Below, in pieces: positions 7,460-15,265 of a DNA stretch of 64,000 nt. Within the stretch, counting starts at the first letter, position 1, and each line of letters starts with the position of its first letter. The notes below the pieces were generated by a model, which worked only from the letters and a program-made list of their open reading frames with translations, searched no databases and was not told the DNA's origin. Origin of the DNA: CAVUCH01 sp963763095 (GTDB lineage: Bacteria; Acidobacteriota; Vicinamibacteria; Vicinamibacterales; JAENWD01); contig CAVXNR010000030.1 in NCBI GenBank assembly GCA_963763095.1, positions 124,001 to 188,000 of the forward strand, read 5' to 3'. A program made the translations under genes and the position numbers.

Positions 7460-7695
7460 CCGACGACGAGCTCCGCCACCTGGTTCGCCGCGTCGTGGCC
7501 GATCGCCTGGGCAGCAGCCCGCAGGCGTCCGGCTCGCACGCGCATCACGTTCATGTGACCCTCCTGGACCCCCGGGCACACGCGAGCCACGCCACCTTCC
7601 GGGTGCCCGCGGGGTCGGAAACAGGCGGCCCGTGCATGATCGAGCCGGCAGTGCCCTGCAATCATTGTGGCTACTGCAAGTCGATGGGGCATTGA
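7456..7695 (+). CDS. Small His/Cys-rich protein with encapsulation-peptide-like N-terminus
   Basis: A 79-residue protein of no family I recognise. The first 18 residues (MTDDELRHLVRRVVADRL) form an amphipathic helix with hydrophobics at positions 6, 9, 10, 13, 14 and 18, the pattern of N-terminal encapsulation peptides such as that of PduP. A Ser/Gly/His linker (SHAHHVHVTLL) follows. The C-terminus carries four cysteines and a final histidine in GGPCMIEPAVPCNHCGYCKSMGH-like spacing (C-x7-C-x2-C-x2-C), suggesting a metal or Fe-S site. The ATGA overlap with BMC-P copy 3 ties it to the shell operon. Inference: a cargo or electron/metal-handling component of this microcompartment. A longer start at 7432 is possible but lies inside copy 3. 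Confidence 0.78.
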   Translation: MTDDELRHLVRRVVADRLGSSPQASGSHAHHVHVTLLDPRAHASHATFRVPAGSETGGPCMIEPAVPCNHCGYCKSMGH

Positions 7696-7702
7696 GGGTC
7701 CG

Positions 7703-7823
7703 AGTTATCAGTTACCCGTTTTCAGTTATCGGTCGGCAGTAGAGCCGCTCTGCCGCGTGGAGAGTTGAGGATTGACAACTGAGACTCGAAACTGAAGACC
7801 GAAAACGGATAACTGATAGCTGA
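7703..7823. repeat. AGTTATC-type heptad inverted-repeat element
   Basis: Downstream of the BMC operon. The left arm 7703-7734 reads as degenerate heptamers (AGTTATC, AGTTACC, CGTTTTC, AGTTATC). The right arm, at about 7759-7823, reads as heptamers of the type ACTGAAG, ACCGAAA, ACGGATA, ACTGATA. The cores 7703-7734 and 7797-7823 are near-complementary, so the region can fold into a long hairpin. It may act as a transcription terminator or mRNA-stabilising structure between the BMC operon and the mutase genes; it has no coding potential. Confidence 0.78.
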
Positions 7824-7850
7824 GTGTCCCTGTCGGGCGAGCCGTTCTCC

Positions 7851-9200
7851 ATGAAGCCCCTCAAGATCGGGATCGGTGGCGTGCGCGGCGTTGTGGGCGA
7901 GACGTTCACGCCGGAGCTGGCCGTCGCGTTCGCGCAGGCGTTCGGCACGTACCTGGGCCCGGGGGCCATTCTGGTGGGGCGCGACACCAGGGCGTCGGGT
8001 CCGATGGTTGCAGCCGCTGTTCGCGCCGGGTTGCTGGCGACGGGGTGCGGCGTCATCGACCTGGGAATCTGTCCGACGCCGAGTCTGCAGCTCGCGGTGC
8101 CGTGGCTCGCGGCGCGCGGCGGCATCTCCATCACGGCCGGACACAACGACGCCGAGTGGAACGCCCTCAAGTTCGTAAGGCCGGACGGGCTCTACCTGAA
8201 TGCGCCGCAGGCGGAGGAACTGCTCGACGTCTACCATCAGGGCGAGTTCGAGAAGGCCCGTTCGGACGGCATTCACACCTTCATCGCGGACGCCGATGCG
8301 ATCGGGCATCATCTGGAGGTGCTCGCGGGCGCGTTCGATACGGCCACAATACGCAGGCGGCGTCCCAGGGTCGCACTCGACTGCTGCAACGGCGCGTGCG
8401 TGGGCCTCACACCGCGGTGGCTGGACGCGATCGGCTGCGAGGTGCTGGCGATCAATGACGACGGTGACGCGCCGTTTCCGCACAGCCCCGAGCCTCGGCC
8501 CCGGACAATGGCGCAGGTGAGCGCGATCGTGCGCGCGGGCCACGCCGACATCGGCTTCGTGCACGACGCTGACGGCGAGCGCATCGGGATCGTGGACGAC
8601 CGTGGACGCCGGCTGTCGGAAGAGTACACCCTGGTACTCGCGGCTGGAGCCGCTCTCGCGCGACGGCGCGGGCCAATCGTCACCAATGTCTGCACGACCG
8701 GGCTCGTCGATCGCGTCGCCGAGGCGCACGGCGTGTCGGTGATCAGGACGCCCGTGGGTCAGCCGAACATCTCGGCCGCCATCCTGGAGCACAGCGCGAT
8801 TCTGGGCGGCGAGGGAAATGGCAGCGTCGCTATCCCCGAGGTGCAGGTCTCACACGACGCCGCGGCCACGATGACGCTGCTGCTGGAGCACCTCGCCAGG
8901 ACGGGCGAGCCCGTGTCCAGCCAGGTCGATCGATTGCCGGCGTTGTCGATCGTCAAGCAGGTCATTCCCGTCGATCCGCGCCACATTTACTCGGCGCTGC
9001 ACGGGTTTCGTCAGCGTATCGCCGACGCGCCGGGCGCGACGGTGGACGAGACCGACGGCGTACGGCTCGATTGGCCCGACGGATGGGTGCACGTGCGCGC
9101 GTCCGGCACGGAGTCGATGGTGCGCGTCATCGCTGAAGCGTCCACGCAGACGCGGGCGCAAGACCTCGCCGACTGGGCCCGGGAGCGGCTCGGAACGTAG
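7851..9200 (+). CDS. Phosphohexomutase-family protein lacking the catalytic serine
   Basis: A 449-residue protein of the alpha-D-phosphohexomutase superfamily, with all four domains recognisable: IGIGGVRGVVGETFTPE at the start, DTRASG, the metal loop and RASGTESMVRVIAEA at the end. The catalytic loop normally reads (S/T)ASHNP; here it is TAGHNDAEWNALK (codons at about 8134-8172), with Gly where the phosphoserine should be. The metal loop reads DADGER rather than DxDxDR. The family reaction (phosphomannose/phosphoglucose/phosphoglucosamine mutase) is therefore doubtful for this copy; a regulatory or partner role with the adjacent paralogue is possible. ATG 7851 is chosen because upstream codons from 7824 fall in the repeat element. 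Confidence 0.9.
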   Translation: MKPLKIGIGGVRGVVGETFTPELAVAFAQAFGTYLGPGAILVGRDTRASGPMVAAAVRAGLLATGCGVIDLGICPTPSLQLAVPWLAARGGISITAGHNDAEWNALKFVRPDGLYLNAPQAEELLDVYHQGEFEKARSDGIHTFIADADAIGHHLEVLAGAFDTATIRRRRPRVALDCCNGACVGLTPRWLDAIGCEVLAINDDGDAPFPHSPEPRPRTMAQVSAIVRAGHADIGFVHDADGERIGIVDDRGRRLSEEYTLVLAAGAALARRRGPIVTNVCTTGLVDRVAEAHGVSVIRTPVGQPNISAAILEHSAILGGEGNGSVAIPEVQVSHDAAATMTLLLEHLARTGEPVSSQVDRLPALSIVKQVIPVDPRHIYSALHGFRQRIADAPGATVDETDGVRLDWPDGWVHVRASGTESMVRVIAEASTQTRAQDLADWARERLGT

Positions 9201-9216
9201 GATCGGGCGATCGCTG

Positions 9217-10575
9217 ATGCGAGCCATTCCCACGCTCAAAATCTCGATTTCCGGCGTCCGGGGCGTCGTCGGCGAGTCCCTGACCCCAACGCTGCTCACA
9301 CGGTTCACGCAGGCATTCGGCACGTGCATGGGCTCCGGACGCATCGTCGTCGGCCGGGACACGCGCACCTCCGGCGAGATGGTGCGGCAGGCGGTGATTG
9401 CCGGCCTGCTCTCCACCGGCAACCGCATTGTCGATGTGGGCGTGTGCCCCACGCCCACCGTGCAGCTTGGAGTGCGGCACGTCGGCGCGCATGGCGGAAT
9501 CGCAATAACCGCCAGCCACAATCCCGCCGAGTGGAATGCGCTGAAGTTCATCGGGCCAGATGCGCTCTTCCTCGGAGGCGCACGCGGCCGCGAGCTGCTC
9601 GACATCTATCATCAGGGCGAATACCGCCGCGTTCGTGGTAGCGGGATGCCACGAATCGAGAGCCGGCCTGACGTGCTCGACCGGCACTTGAGGGCGGTCG
9701 TGGACGCTCTTGGTGTGCTGCCCACGGCCGGCAGCCGCCGGCTGAGAGTCGCCCTTGACTCGTGCAACGGAGCCGGGTCGCTCGTGACGCCGAGGCTCAT
9801 CGAGGCGCTCGGAGCGGATGTCGTGACGATCCACACCACTCCCGATGGATCGTTTCCTCGTGGCGCCGAGCCGACGCCCGAGAACCTGTCGGCGCTCTGC
9901 GACCTCGTGAGATCGAGCAACGCGGATGTCGGCTTCGCGCAGGACATGGACGCCGACCGGCTGGCGATCGTCTCCGAGCTGGGCGAGCCGATCGGGGAGG
10001 AGCTGACGCTGGTGCTCGCGGTGCAGCGGGTGCTCGCGCGCACGCCCGGAACCGTGGTGACAAACCTGTCGACGACGCACCGGCTCGACGTCGTGACCGG
10101 GCGGGCCGGGTGTCGCGTCGTGCGGACGGCCGTCGGCGAGGCGAACGTCGCGGAAGGCATGCAGCGTGAGGACGCGGTCATCGGCGGTGAGGGTAACGGC
10201 GGGGTCATCTACCCGGCCATCAACTTCGGCCGCGACAGCCTGGTCGGCGTCGGGCTCGTCCTGCACCTGCTCGCTGACGCGCGAGAGCCGCTGTCGTCGC
10301 TGGTGGCTGCCCTCCCCGCGTCCAGCATGGTGAAAGCGCAGACCGCCTGTCCCTCGCAACGCGTGGCCGACGTTCTCCGCCGTGTGCGCCAGGTCTACGC
10401 GCAATCCCCGCTAGATCTCCGCGACGGCGTCAAGGTGACGCTTGGCGAAGCGTGGTTCCACGTGCGGGGTTCCAACACCGAGCCGATCATCCGAGTCGTG
10501 GCGGAGGCGCCAACCGCGGCGGCCGCACGGGCCCTGGCGGCCGAGGTGTTCGAGCTGGTGGGGAGCATGATCTGA
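9217..10575 (+). CDS. Phosphohexomutase (phosphomannomutase/phosphoglucosamine mutase-like)
   Basis: A 452-residue paralogue of the preceding gene, starting 16 bases after it. It keeps the catalytic serine (TASHNPAEWNALK) and the metal loop DMDADR, with VRGSNTEPIIRVV at the C-terminal phosphate-binding loop. It resembles the archaeal/alternative type more than the GlmM at 1458-2792. Substrate is unknown: mannose, glucose or glucosamine phosphates are all possible. Position downstream of a sugar-phosphate aldolase BMC operon is suggestive but not proof of linkage. It is convergent with doxX. Confidence 0.9.
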   Translation: MRAIPTLKISISGVRGVVGESLTPTLLTRFTQAFGTCMGSGRIVVGRDTRTSGEMVRQAVIAGLLSTGNRIVDVGVCPTPTVQLGVRHVGAHGGIAITASHNPAEWNALKFIGPDALFLGGARGRELLDIYHQGEYRRVRGSGMPRIESRPDVLDRHLRAVVDALGVLPTAGSRRLRVALDSCNGAGSLVTPRLIEALGADVVTIHTTPDGSFPRGAEPTPENLSALCDLVRSSNADVGFAQDMDADRLAIVSELGEPIGEELTLVLAVQRVLARTPGTVVTNLSTTHRLDVVTGRAGCRVVRTAVGEANVAEGMQREDAVIGGEGNGGVIYPAINFGRDSLVGVGLVLHLLADAREPLSSLVAALPASSMVKAQTACPSQRVADVLRRVRQVYAQSPLDLRDGVKVTLGEAWFHVRGSNTEPIIRVVAEAPTAAAARALAAEVFELVGSMI

Positions 10576-10632
10576 CGAGTGCCACGATGCCGTGCCGCCC
10601 CTGAGGTAGCGCGGCTTTGTCGCGCGCACGGT

Positions 10633-11028
10633 CTATCGTCGTCCCCGTCGGCCCAGGAGTGTGTCGAGCCCGAACGCGCCCGTTCCCCGTGCCGCCATGT
10701 ACAGGAACAGGAAGCAGTAGAGGGCCGGCAGCTCGCCGCGGTTCATGACAGGCCAGAAGCCCTGGGGGGCGTGCGCCTGGAAGTACGCCACAGCCATCTC
10801 ACCGCTTGCCACGAAGGCCGCGTAGCTGGTAAACAGCCCAAGCGCGATCAGGGTGCCGCCGACCAGCTCGATGATCCCTGCCGCGCCGCGCTGGGACGCG
10901 ATTGGGACCACTGTGCCGCCGAGCACGCCGAACAGCTTCTGCGCTCCGTGGCACGCGAACAGGAATCCCGCGACGATCCGCAGCAGCGCATAACACAGCG
11001 GGGCGACACGTCCGAGCACTCGGTCCAT
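10633..11028 (-). CDS. DoxX family membrane protein
   Basis: A 131-residue protein with four predicted membrane helices (ALLRIVAGFLFACHGAQKLFGVLGG, GIIELVGGTLIALGLFTSYAAF, VAYFQAHAPQGFW and ALYCFLFLYMAARG). The segment R(I/L)xxGxLFxxHGxQKLFG is the DoxX signature. Members are small membrane proteins linked in various bacteria to thiol/oxidative stress or quinol oxidation; the exact role here is unknown. It is preceded on its strand by a strong ribosome site (AAGGAGGAAG) and is divergent from the dehydrogenase gene. Confidence 0.85.
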   Translation of the reverse strand: MDRVLGRVAPLCYALLRIVAGFLFACHGAQKLFGVLGGTVVPIASQRGAAGIIELVGGTLIALGLFTSYAAFVASGEMAVAYFQAHAPQGFWPVMNRGELPALYCFLFLYMAARGTGAFGLDTLLGRRGRR

Positions 11029-11121
11029 CCTCTTCCTCCTTCGACAGATCGATGCTTAAGTATTTCATGATCGCCGGTCACAGGCGGCCGCCTGCGGGAC
11101 CGCCCGATTCCGTCCTAAGAT

Positions 11122-12072
11122 GTGTCGGTGCGCCCCGCCGTTCTCGTCACCCGCAGGCTTCCCGCCGCTGCCCTGACGCTGCTCGAAGAGCAGTGCGAGG
11201 TCGACATGCACACGGGCGAGGCAGCCCTCACGCCACACGAGCTGCACGAGCGGCTGCGGGGCAAGCAGGGCATCGTCGTGCTCCTCGGCGACCGGCTGGA
11301 TCCCCCAGCCATCGATGCGAGTGCCGACCTGAAGGTGATCGCGAACGTGGCGGTCGGCTACGACAACCTCGACGTCGCCTACGCACGCTCGAAGGGGATC
11401 GTGTGCACGAACACGCCGGACGTGCTGACCGACGCGGTCGCCGACTACACGTGGGCCTTGATCCTGGCGATCACCAGGCGGCTCGGGGAGGGCGAGCGCA
11501 TCGTTCGCCGCGGCGCGTGGAAGGGGTGGGCGTTCGATTTCATGCTGGGCACGAGCCTCCGGGGCAAGCAGCTGGGGATCATCGGTGCAGGCCGGATCGG
11601 ACGCGCGGTTGCCGGTCGTGCGGCGGCGTTCGGGATGCGCGTGGCGGTCAGCAGCCGTCGCCAGGTGGACTGGCCCGGGGCAGAGGCGATGTCGTTCGAT
11701 CGCCTGCTCGCCACATCCGACATCGTCAGCCTGCACGTGCCGCTGACCGACGACACGCGGAGACTCATCGATCAGCCCGCCCTCGCGCGGATGAAGCGCA
11801 CCGCGTATCTGGTGAACACGACGCGCGGAGCGGTGGTCGACGAGGCCGCACTCGCATGGGCACTCCGCGAGCGCCTGATCGCGGGGGCGGCACTCGACGT
11901 GTTCGAGCGCGAGCCTGTGGTGCACGTGGATCTACTGCCGCTTGAGAATGTCGTGCTCGCGCCCCACCTCGGTAGCGCCACGCGGGAGACGCGGTTGGCG
12001 ATGGCCGATCTGGCGGTACGAAACGTGATTGCGGTGCTCACGGGCCAGGCAGCGCTGACACCGGTCGCGTGA
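11122..12072 (+). CDS. D-isomer-specific 2-hydroxyacid dehydrogenase (glyoxylate/D-glycerate type)
   Basis: A 316-residue NAD(P)-dependent dehydrogenase interconverting 2-oxoacids and D-2-hydroxyacids. The Rossmann motif GIIGAGRIGRAV is near residue 151. The catalytic triad is visible as Arg in NTTRGAVVDE, Glu in DVFEREP and His in LAPHLGSAT. NVAVGYDNLDVA and NTPDVLTDAVAD resemble GyaR/GhrB-type glyoxylate/hydroxypyruvate reductases more than D-lactate dehydrogenase. Starts at GTG 11122 or 11128 are both possible. A lactate or glycerate role near the aldolase BMC operon is tempting, but 3.4 kb and other genes separate them. Confidence 0.88.
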   Translation: MSVRPAVLVTRRLPAAALTLLEEQCEVDMHTGEAALTPHELHERLRGKQGIVVLLGDRLDPPAIDASADLKVIANVAVGYDNLDVAYARSKGIVCTNTPDVLTDAVADYTWALILAITRRLGEGERIVRRGAWKGWAFDFMLGTSLRGKQLGIIGAGRIGRAVAGRAAAFGMRVAVSSRRQVDWPGAEAMSFDRLLATSDIVSLHVPLTDDTRRLIDQPALARMKRTAYLVNTTRGAVVDEAALAWALRERLIAGAALDVFEREPVVHVDLLPLENVVLAPHLGSATRETRLAMADLAVRNVIAVLTGQAALTPVA

Positions 12073-12118
12073 CGCGCCGGAGTCCAGGCTGATTCGCACT
12101 TTCCGGAACGGGCTCACA

Positions 12119-12851
12119 GTGGAGATCCTGAAACGGCCATCGGCCGCACCCCGCGCGCGGCGCCGCAACCCTCGCGTCGTTTCGGCCGCTCCGGTCGAGC
12201 CGGTCATGCGCGGTCTCGCGCTCGCAATCACCGGGATGGAGTTGCCCGCCATCGAGAAGATCTCCGAGTCGCAGGCAGAGGATCCCTTCCAGGTGCTGAT
12301 CGCCACGCTGCTCTCCGCCCGTACGCAGGATGCCACGACCCATGCCGCCTCGGTGCGGCTGTTCAAGCGCGCGCGGACGCCTCGCACGATGGCGCGGCTC
12401 ACGGTGGAGGAGATCGAGCGGCTGATTTATCCCGTGAGCTTCTACCGCAACAAGGCGCGGTTCGTGAAGGCGACCGCTGATACCCTCGCAACCAGGTTCG
12501 GAGGGCGCGTGCCGCGAACGATGGAGGAGCTGACGGCACTGCCCGGTGTGGGCCGCAAGACCGCGAACCTGGTGCTGATTCGTCGCCTTCAAGAGTCAGC
12601 GCAACATCTGCGTGGACACGCACGTCCACCGCATCTCGAATCGCCTGGGCTGGGTCACTACGGCAGCGCCGGAGGAGACGGAACAAGCGCTCTATCGATC
12701 AGTCGAGCAGCGGTGGTGGCCGTACATCAACCTGTATCTCGTGACCTGGGGGCAGAACGTCTGCCGTCCCGTGTTCCCGCGGTGCGGCGTCTGCGCCATC
12801 CGCGAGCTGTGCCCGAGGTTTGGCGTCCACAGGGTGGGCAAGGAGAAGTGA
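12119..12851 (+). pseudogene. nth: Endonuclease III with a single-base frameshift
   Basis: Base-excision repair DNA glycosylase/AP lyase that removes oxidised pyrimidines. The first part (12119-about 12580) carries the helix-hairpin-helix LPGVGRKTANLVLI with the catalytic Lys. The second (from about 12582, frame +1) reads AFKSQRNICVDTHVHRISNRLGW with the catalytic Asp, and ends in the 4Fe-4S ligands CRPVFPRCGVCAIRELC (C-x6-C-x2-C-x5-C). An extra base near 12581 separates the frames; all functional residues survive if it is removed. A sequencing error therefore seems at least as likely as a true pseudogene. GTG 12119 is the assumed start. Confidence 0.9.
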
Positions 12852-13595
12852 ATGCGCACGTATCGAAGGACAGCGTTGGCCGTGCTGGCGGCGCTCGCGA
12901 TCATCGGCACGACCGGGGCAGCCGCGCAGACGCCGCCACCGAAAGAAAGCCCGCCGCCGAAGACGGCACCGAAGGCAGGCACTCCGTCCGGAACGGCGGC
13001 GGGTCCCGCCGCTAAACCGCCGGCTGGTACCCAGGCCAAACCCGGAGCGGCCAAGCCGACGGCGAAGCCTGGCGCCGCCAAGGCAACGCCCGCGGCGGCG
13101 GCGTCGACGCCTGGCGCAGGTCCTGTCATCGTCGTCGAAACGTCGAAAGGAACGTTCGAGTTCGAGACGTACCCCGACGACGCGCCGAAGACGGTCGCCA
13201 ACATCGTTGCCCTTACAAAGAAGGGTTTCTACAACGGCCAACGCTTCCACCGGGTGGTGCCCGGGTTCGTGATCCAGGCCGGCAATCCGCAGACCCGCGA
13301 CATGAGCAAGCGGGACCAGTGGGGGCGCGGCGCCGCGGCTGGCAGCGGCAAGCCCGTGGGTGTTGCGGAGTTCTCGAAGACGCACCTCCACACCACGGGG
13401 GCCGTTGCGATGGCGCACGCCGGCGATGCCGCGCAGGCCGACTCCCAGTTCTACGTCACCTTGGGCCCGAAGCCCGCGCTGAACGGCAAGTACGCGGTTT
13501 TCGGCCATGTGATCAGCGGGGCCGACGTGCCGGCGAAGATCGAGGTAAGCGACGTGATCAAGCGGATGTACGTGAAGCCCGCCGCAGCGAAGTAG
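12852..13595 (+). CDS. Secreted peptidyl-prolyl cis-trans isomerase (cyclophilin type)
   Basis: A 247-residue protein. A signal peptide (MRTYRRTALAVLAALAIIG to about AAAQ) is followed by some 70 residues rich in Pro, Lys and Ala, a flexible linker. A cyclophilin domain runs from about residue 94 (VIVVETSKGTFEFETY). Domain landmarks are FYNGQRFHRVVPGFVIQAGNP, with the catalytic Arg in FHR, ADSQFYVTLG and YAVFGHV. It should assist proline isomerisation of proteins in the periplasm. It begins directly after the nth stop. A 25-base palindromic repeat follows its own stop. Confidence 0.93.
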   Translation: MRTYRRTALAVLAALAIIGTTGAAAQTPPPKESPPPKTAPKAGTPSGTAAGPAAKPPAGTQAKPGAAKPTAKPGAAKATPAAAASTPGAGPVIVVETSKGTFEFETYPDDAPKTVANIVALTKKGFYNGQRFHRVVPGFVIQAGNPQTRDMSKRDQWGRGAAAGSGKPVGVAEFSKTHLHTTGAVAMAHAGDAAQADSQFYVTLGPKPALNGKYAVFGHVISGADVPAKIEVSDVIKRMYVKPAAAK

Positions 13596-13616
13596 CGTTG
13601 CAAGCGCGCGTGCCGC

Positions 13617-13642
13617 ATGTGGGGCAGGGCTTTCAGCCTTGC
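13617..13642. repeat. GTGGGGCAGGGC palindromic repeat, single degenerate copy
   Basis: ATGTGGGGCAGGGCTTTCAGC followed by CTTGC is a one-mismatch relative of the palindrome repeated at 14688-14853 and 28868-28892. It lies between the cyclophilin stop and the convergent DUF72 gene, where it could act as a bidirectional transcript end. Confidence 0.65.
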
Positions 13643-13647
13643 CGACG

Positions 13648-14677
13648 TCATGAGCGTGAGCGGGCCTTCCGTCGAGGCGGCGCAGACACCCCCGCCGGCT
13701 CGTCGCGCCGCCCACTCGCCCACGACATCGTGGTCTGCACGAGCGGCGCGAGCACGTCGTACCGGTCGACCAGCGCCTGCGGGTACTCCCCGTCGATCGT
13801 GTCGCCTGTGAGGTGCTTGACGATAACCGCGTTCGCAACGGACTTCGCCGCGAAGTGGTTGTTCATGTACAGGTAGGCCTTCTTCACGATGGCGCGGGCC
13901 GCCGTCGCGGTCTCGGCAAGGGGTTGCAGCTCCTCGGGAGAGTAGAGGTAGTTGTAGCGGTCTTCCGTCGCGCCGTGCTTCCACCACTGCGCGGCGTTCC
14001 GCCCGTGCAGCCGCATGTAGTAGAACGTGCGGACGTTCGGCAGCTGATTCTGGCGAATCGAGGATCGGAACTTCGGCTCGTCGATCTGCGTCCAGGCGGC
14101 CCCGAACCCGTTCAGCAGCTCCACCGTGTCGGCCACCCGATCACTCCAGCTGCTGTGCCTGAGTTCTACCGATACGGGATACTCACGAAAGGCTCTCAGC
14201 AACCACTCGAGATAGGCGCGAGACGCGGGCGTGTCCTTGAAGCTCGGGGGAAACTGCGCGAGCAACGCGCCCAGTTTCGGTGGTCGATGCCAGCGGCTCG
14301 ATGCCGGCCTTGAACTGGTCGATGTCGGCCCGGTTCACACGGGCGAGTGCGTCCAGTTCCTCCGGCGTGGCGGGCAGGTCGCCGAGCCGAGCCGCCTTGT
14401 ACATGCCAGGGTGGGTGAACTTCTGATACAGCTTGAGCGAGAACTCGAAGCCCAGAGGCGTGCGATCGGCCCAGCTCCGGCTGACCTGCGCTCGTGGCGT
14501 GCCATAGAAGGTTGAATTCACCTCGACGGTGTTGAAGTGCTCGGCATAGTAGGAGAGCTCGTCGAACCCGGGCACGGTCGACCCGCGGCCCTTGCGTGGA
14601 GGGTAGAACACCCCGTTCCACGTGCCCTTGCCCGTCGGGTAATTCCAGCCTGAGGTTCCGATTCGGAGTTCGCCCAT
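13648..14677 (-). pseudogene. DUF72 (YecE family) protein with a single-base frameshift
   Basis: The N-terminal part (14677 down to about 14285) reads MGELRIGTSGWNYPTGKG, FNTVEVNSTFYGTP and PLGFEFSLKLYQKFTHP, all typical of the YecE/DUF72 TIM-barrel family of unknown function. The C-terminal part, read in another frame from about 14275, gives LGALLAQFPPSFKDT, VSVELRHSSWS, RTFYYMRLHGRN and KAYLYMNNHFAAKSVANA. The two halves join with an extra base near 14275-14285. Both halves are well conserved, so a sequencing error is plausible; otherwise the gene is broken. It is preceded on its strand by the 41-base repeat array. Confidence 0.88.
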
Positions 14678-14687
14678 GACCTCTCAC

Positions 14688-14809
14688 GCAGGGCTGAAGC
14701 CCTGCCCCACATGGATACGGGATCGCATGCAGGGCTGAAGCCCTGCCCCACATGGATACGGGACCGCATGCAGGGCTGAAGCCTGCCCCACATGCACACG
14801 GAAACCGCC
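14688..14809. repeat. Three tandem 41-bp units of a palindromic repeat
   Basis: Three head-to-tail units start at 14688, 14729 and 14770, exactly 41 bases apart. Each begins with the palindrome GCAGGGCTGAAGCCCTGC and continues CCCACATGGATACGGG. Copies 1 and 2 differ by one base; copy 3 is more degenerate. The unit resembles REP/BIME-type elements: there are no variable spacers and no cas genes, so it is not a CRISPR. It lies between the start of the DUF72 gene and the ArsC-like gene. Confidence 0.88.
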
Positions 14810-14827
14810 GTTCAGGACTGCCCGGGG

Positions 14828-14853
14828 ATGTGGGGCAGGGCTTCAGCCCTGCA
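14828..14853. repeat. Inverted copy of the GCAGGGCTGAAGCCCTGC palindrome
   Basis: TGTGGGGCAGGGCTTCAGCC followed by CTGCA is the reverse complement of the 41-bp unit core, placed about 20 bases after the direct array. Direct plus inverted copies in one gap are typical of mosaic REP elements. Confidence 0.82.
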
Positions 14854-14917
14854 TGCGCGCTCCCATCCAACGGGCCGGGAAAATCCGTGGCCGAGTGGGC
14901 TGCGTGCGGCCCGTTCG

Positions 14918-15256
14918 TCATCCCTTCAGTTCGTCGTACGCCTTCCTGTCGAATCCGAAGATCGCGCGATCACTCAAGACGAGGATTGGCCGCTTGATCA
15001 GGTTCGGCTGCTCGAGCATCAGCGTGATCGCCTCTCGTTTCGACGTGGGCAGCGGGCGATCCTTGAACACAGGGCTGCGGCGGCTCACGTATTCGAGGAA
15101 GGTCGCCTCGTCGATGTGCTCCTCGAGAAACGCGCGCGACGGCGGCGTCCGGTTGATGTCACGCTCCTCCACGTCGATCCCGCGCTCTGCCAGATGACCT
15201 CTGGCGTTCTTACAGGTCGTTCAGGTCGGCTTCCAGTAGAAGATCGGCTTCGGCAT
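14918..15256 (-). CDS. ArsC/Spx-family protein, candidate selenoprotein (in-frame TGA)
   Basis: Read from ATG 15256, the frame gives MPKPIFYWKPT, then TGA (15223-15221), then TTCKNARGHLAERGIDVEERDINR and on to a normal stop at 14918: 112 residues, the usual ArsC/Spx/YffB length. The TGA falls on the first position of the CxxC redox motif of this family, giving (U)TTC. A perfect 6-bp stem with a GGTCA loop lies 15-31 bases downstream, like a bacterial SECIS. After the TGA the fold continues normally (VFKDRPLP, LEQPNLIKRPILV, IFGFDRKAYDEL). Family members are thioredoxin-fold reductases or transcription regulators; Sec would replace the reactive thiol. If TGA is a true stop or sequencing error, the gene is truncated or an ordinary Cys protein. 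Confidence 0.72.
15189..15205 (-). promoter_or_regulatory. SECIS-like hairpin downstream of in-frame UGA
   Basis: On the minus strand GCCAGA-GGTCA-TCTGGC forms a perfect 6-bp stem with a 5-base loop. The loop GU falls at bases 26-27 counted from the U of UGA. E. coli fdhF has its stem-loop at 16-31 with an AGGUCU loop and the key GU at 23-24. The sequence also codes for ARGHLA, so it is embedded in the reading frame as bacterial SECIS elements are. Confidence 0.65.
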
Positions 15257-15265
15257 AGGGGCATT

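Noticed and set aside
14688..14809. Possible CRISPR array
   Set aside because: The three 41-base units are contiguous and nearly identical throughout, with no variable spacers and no cas genes nearby.
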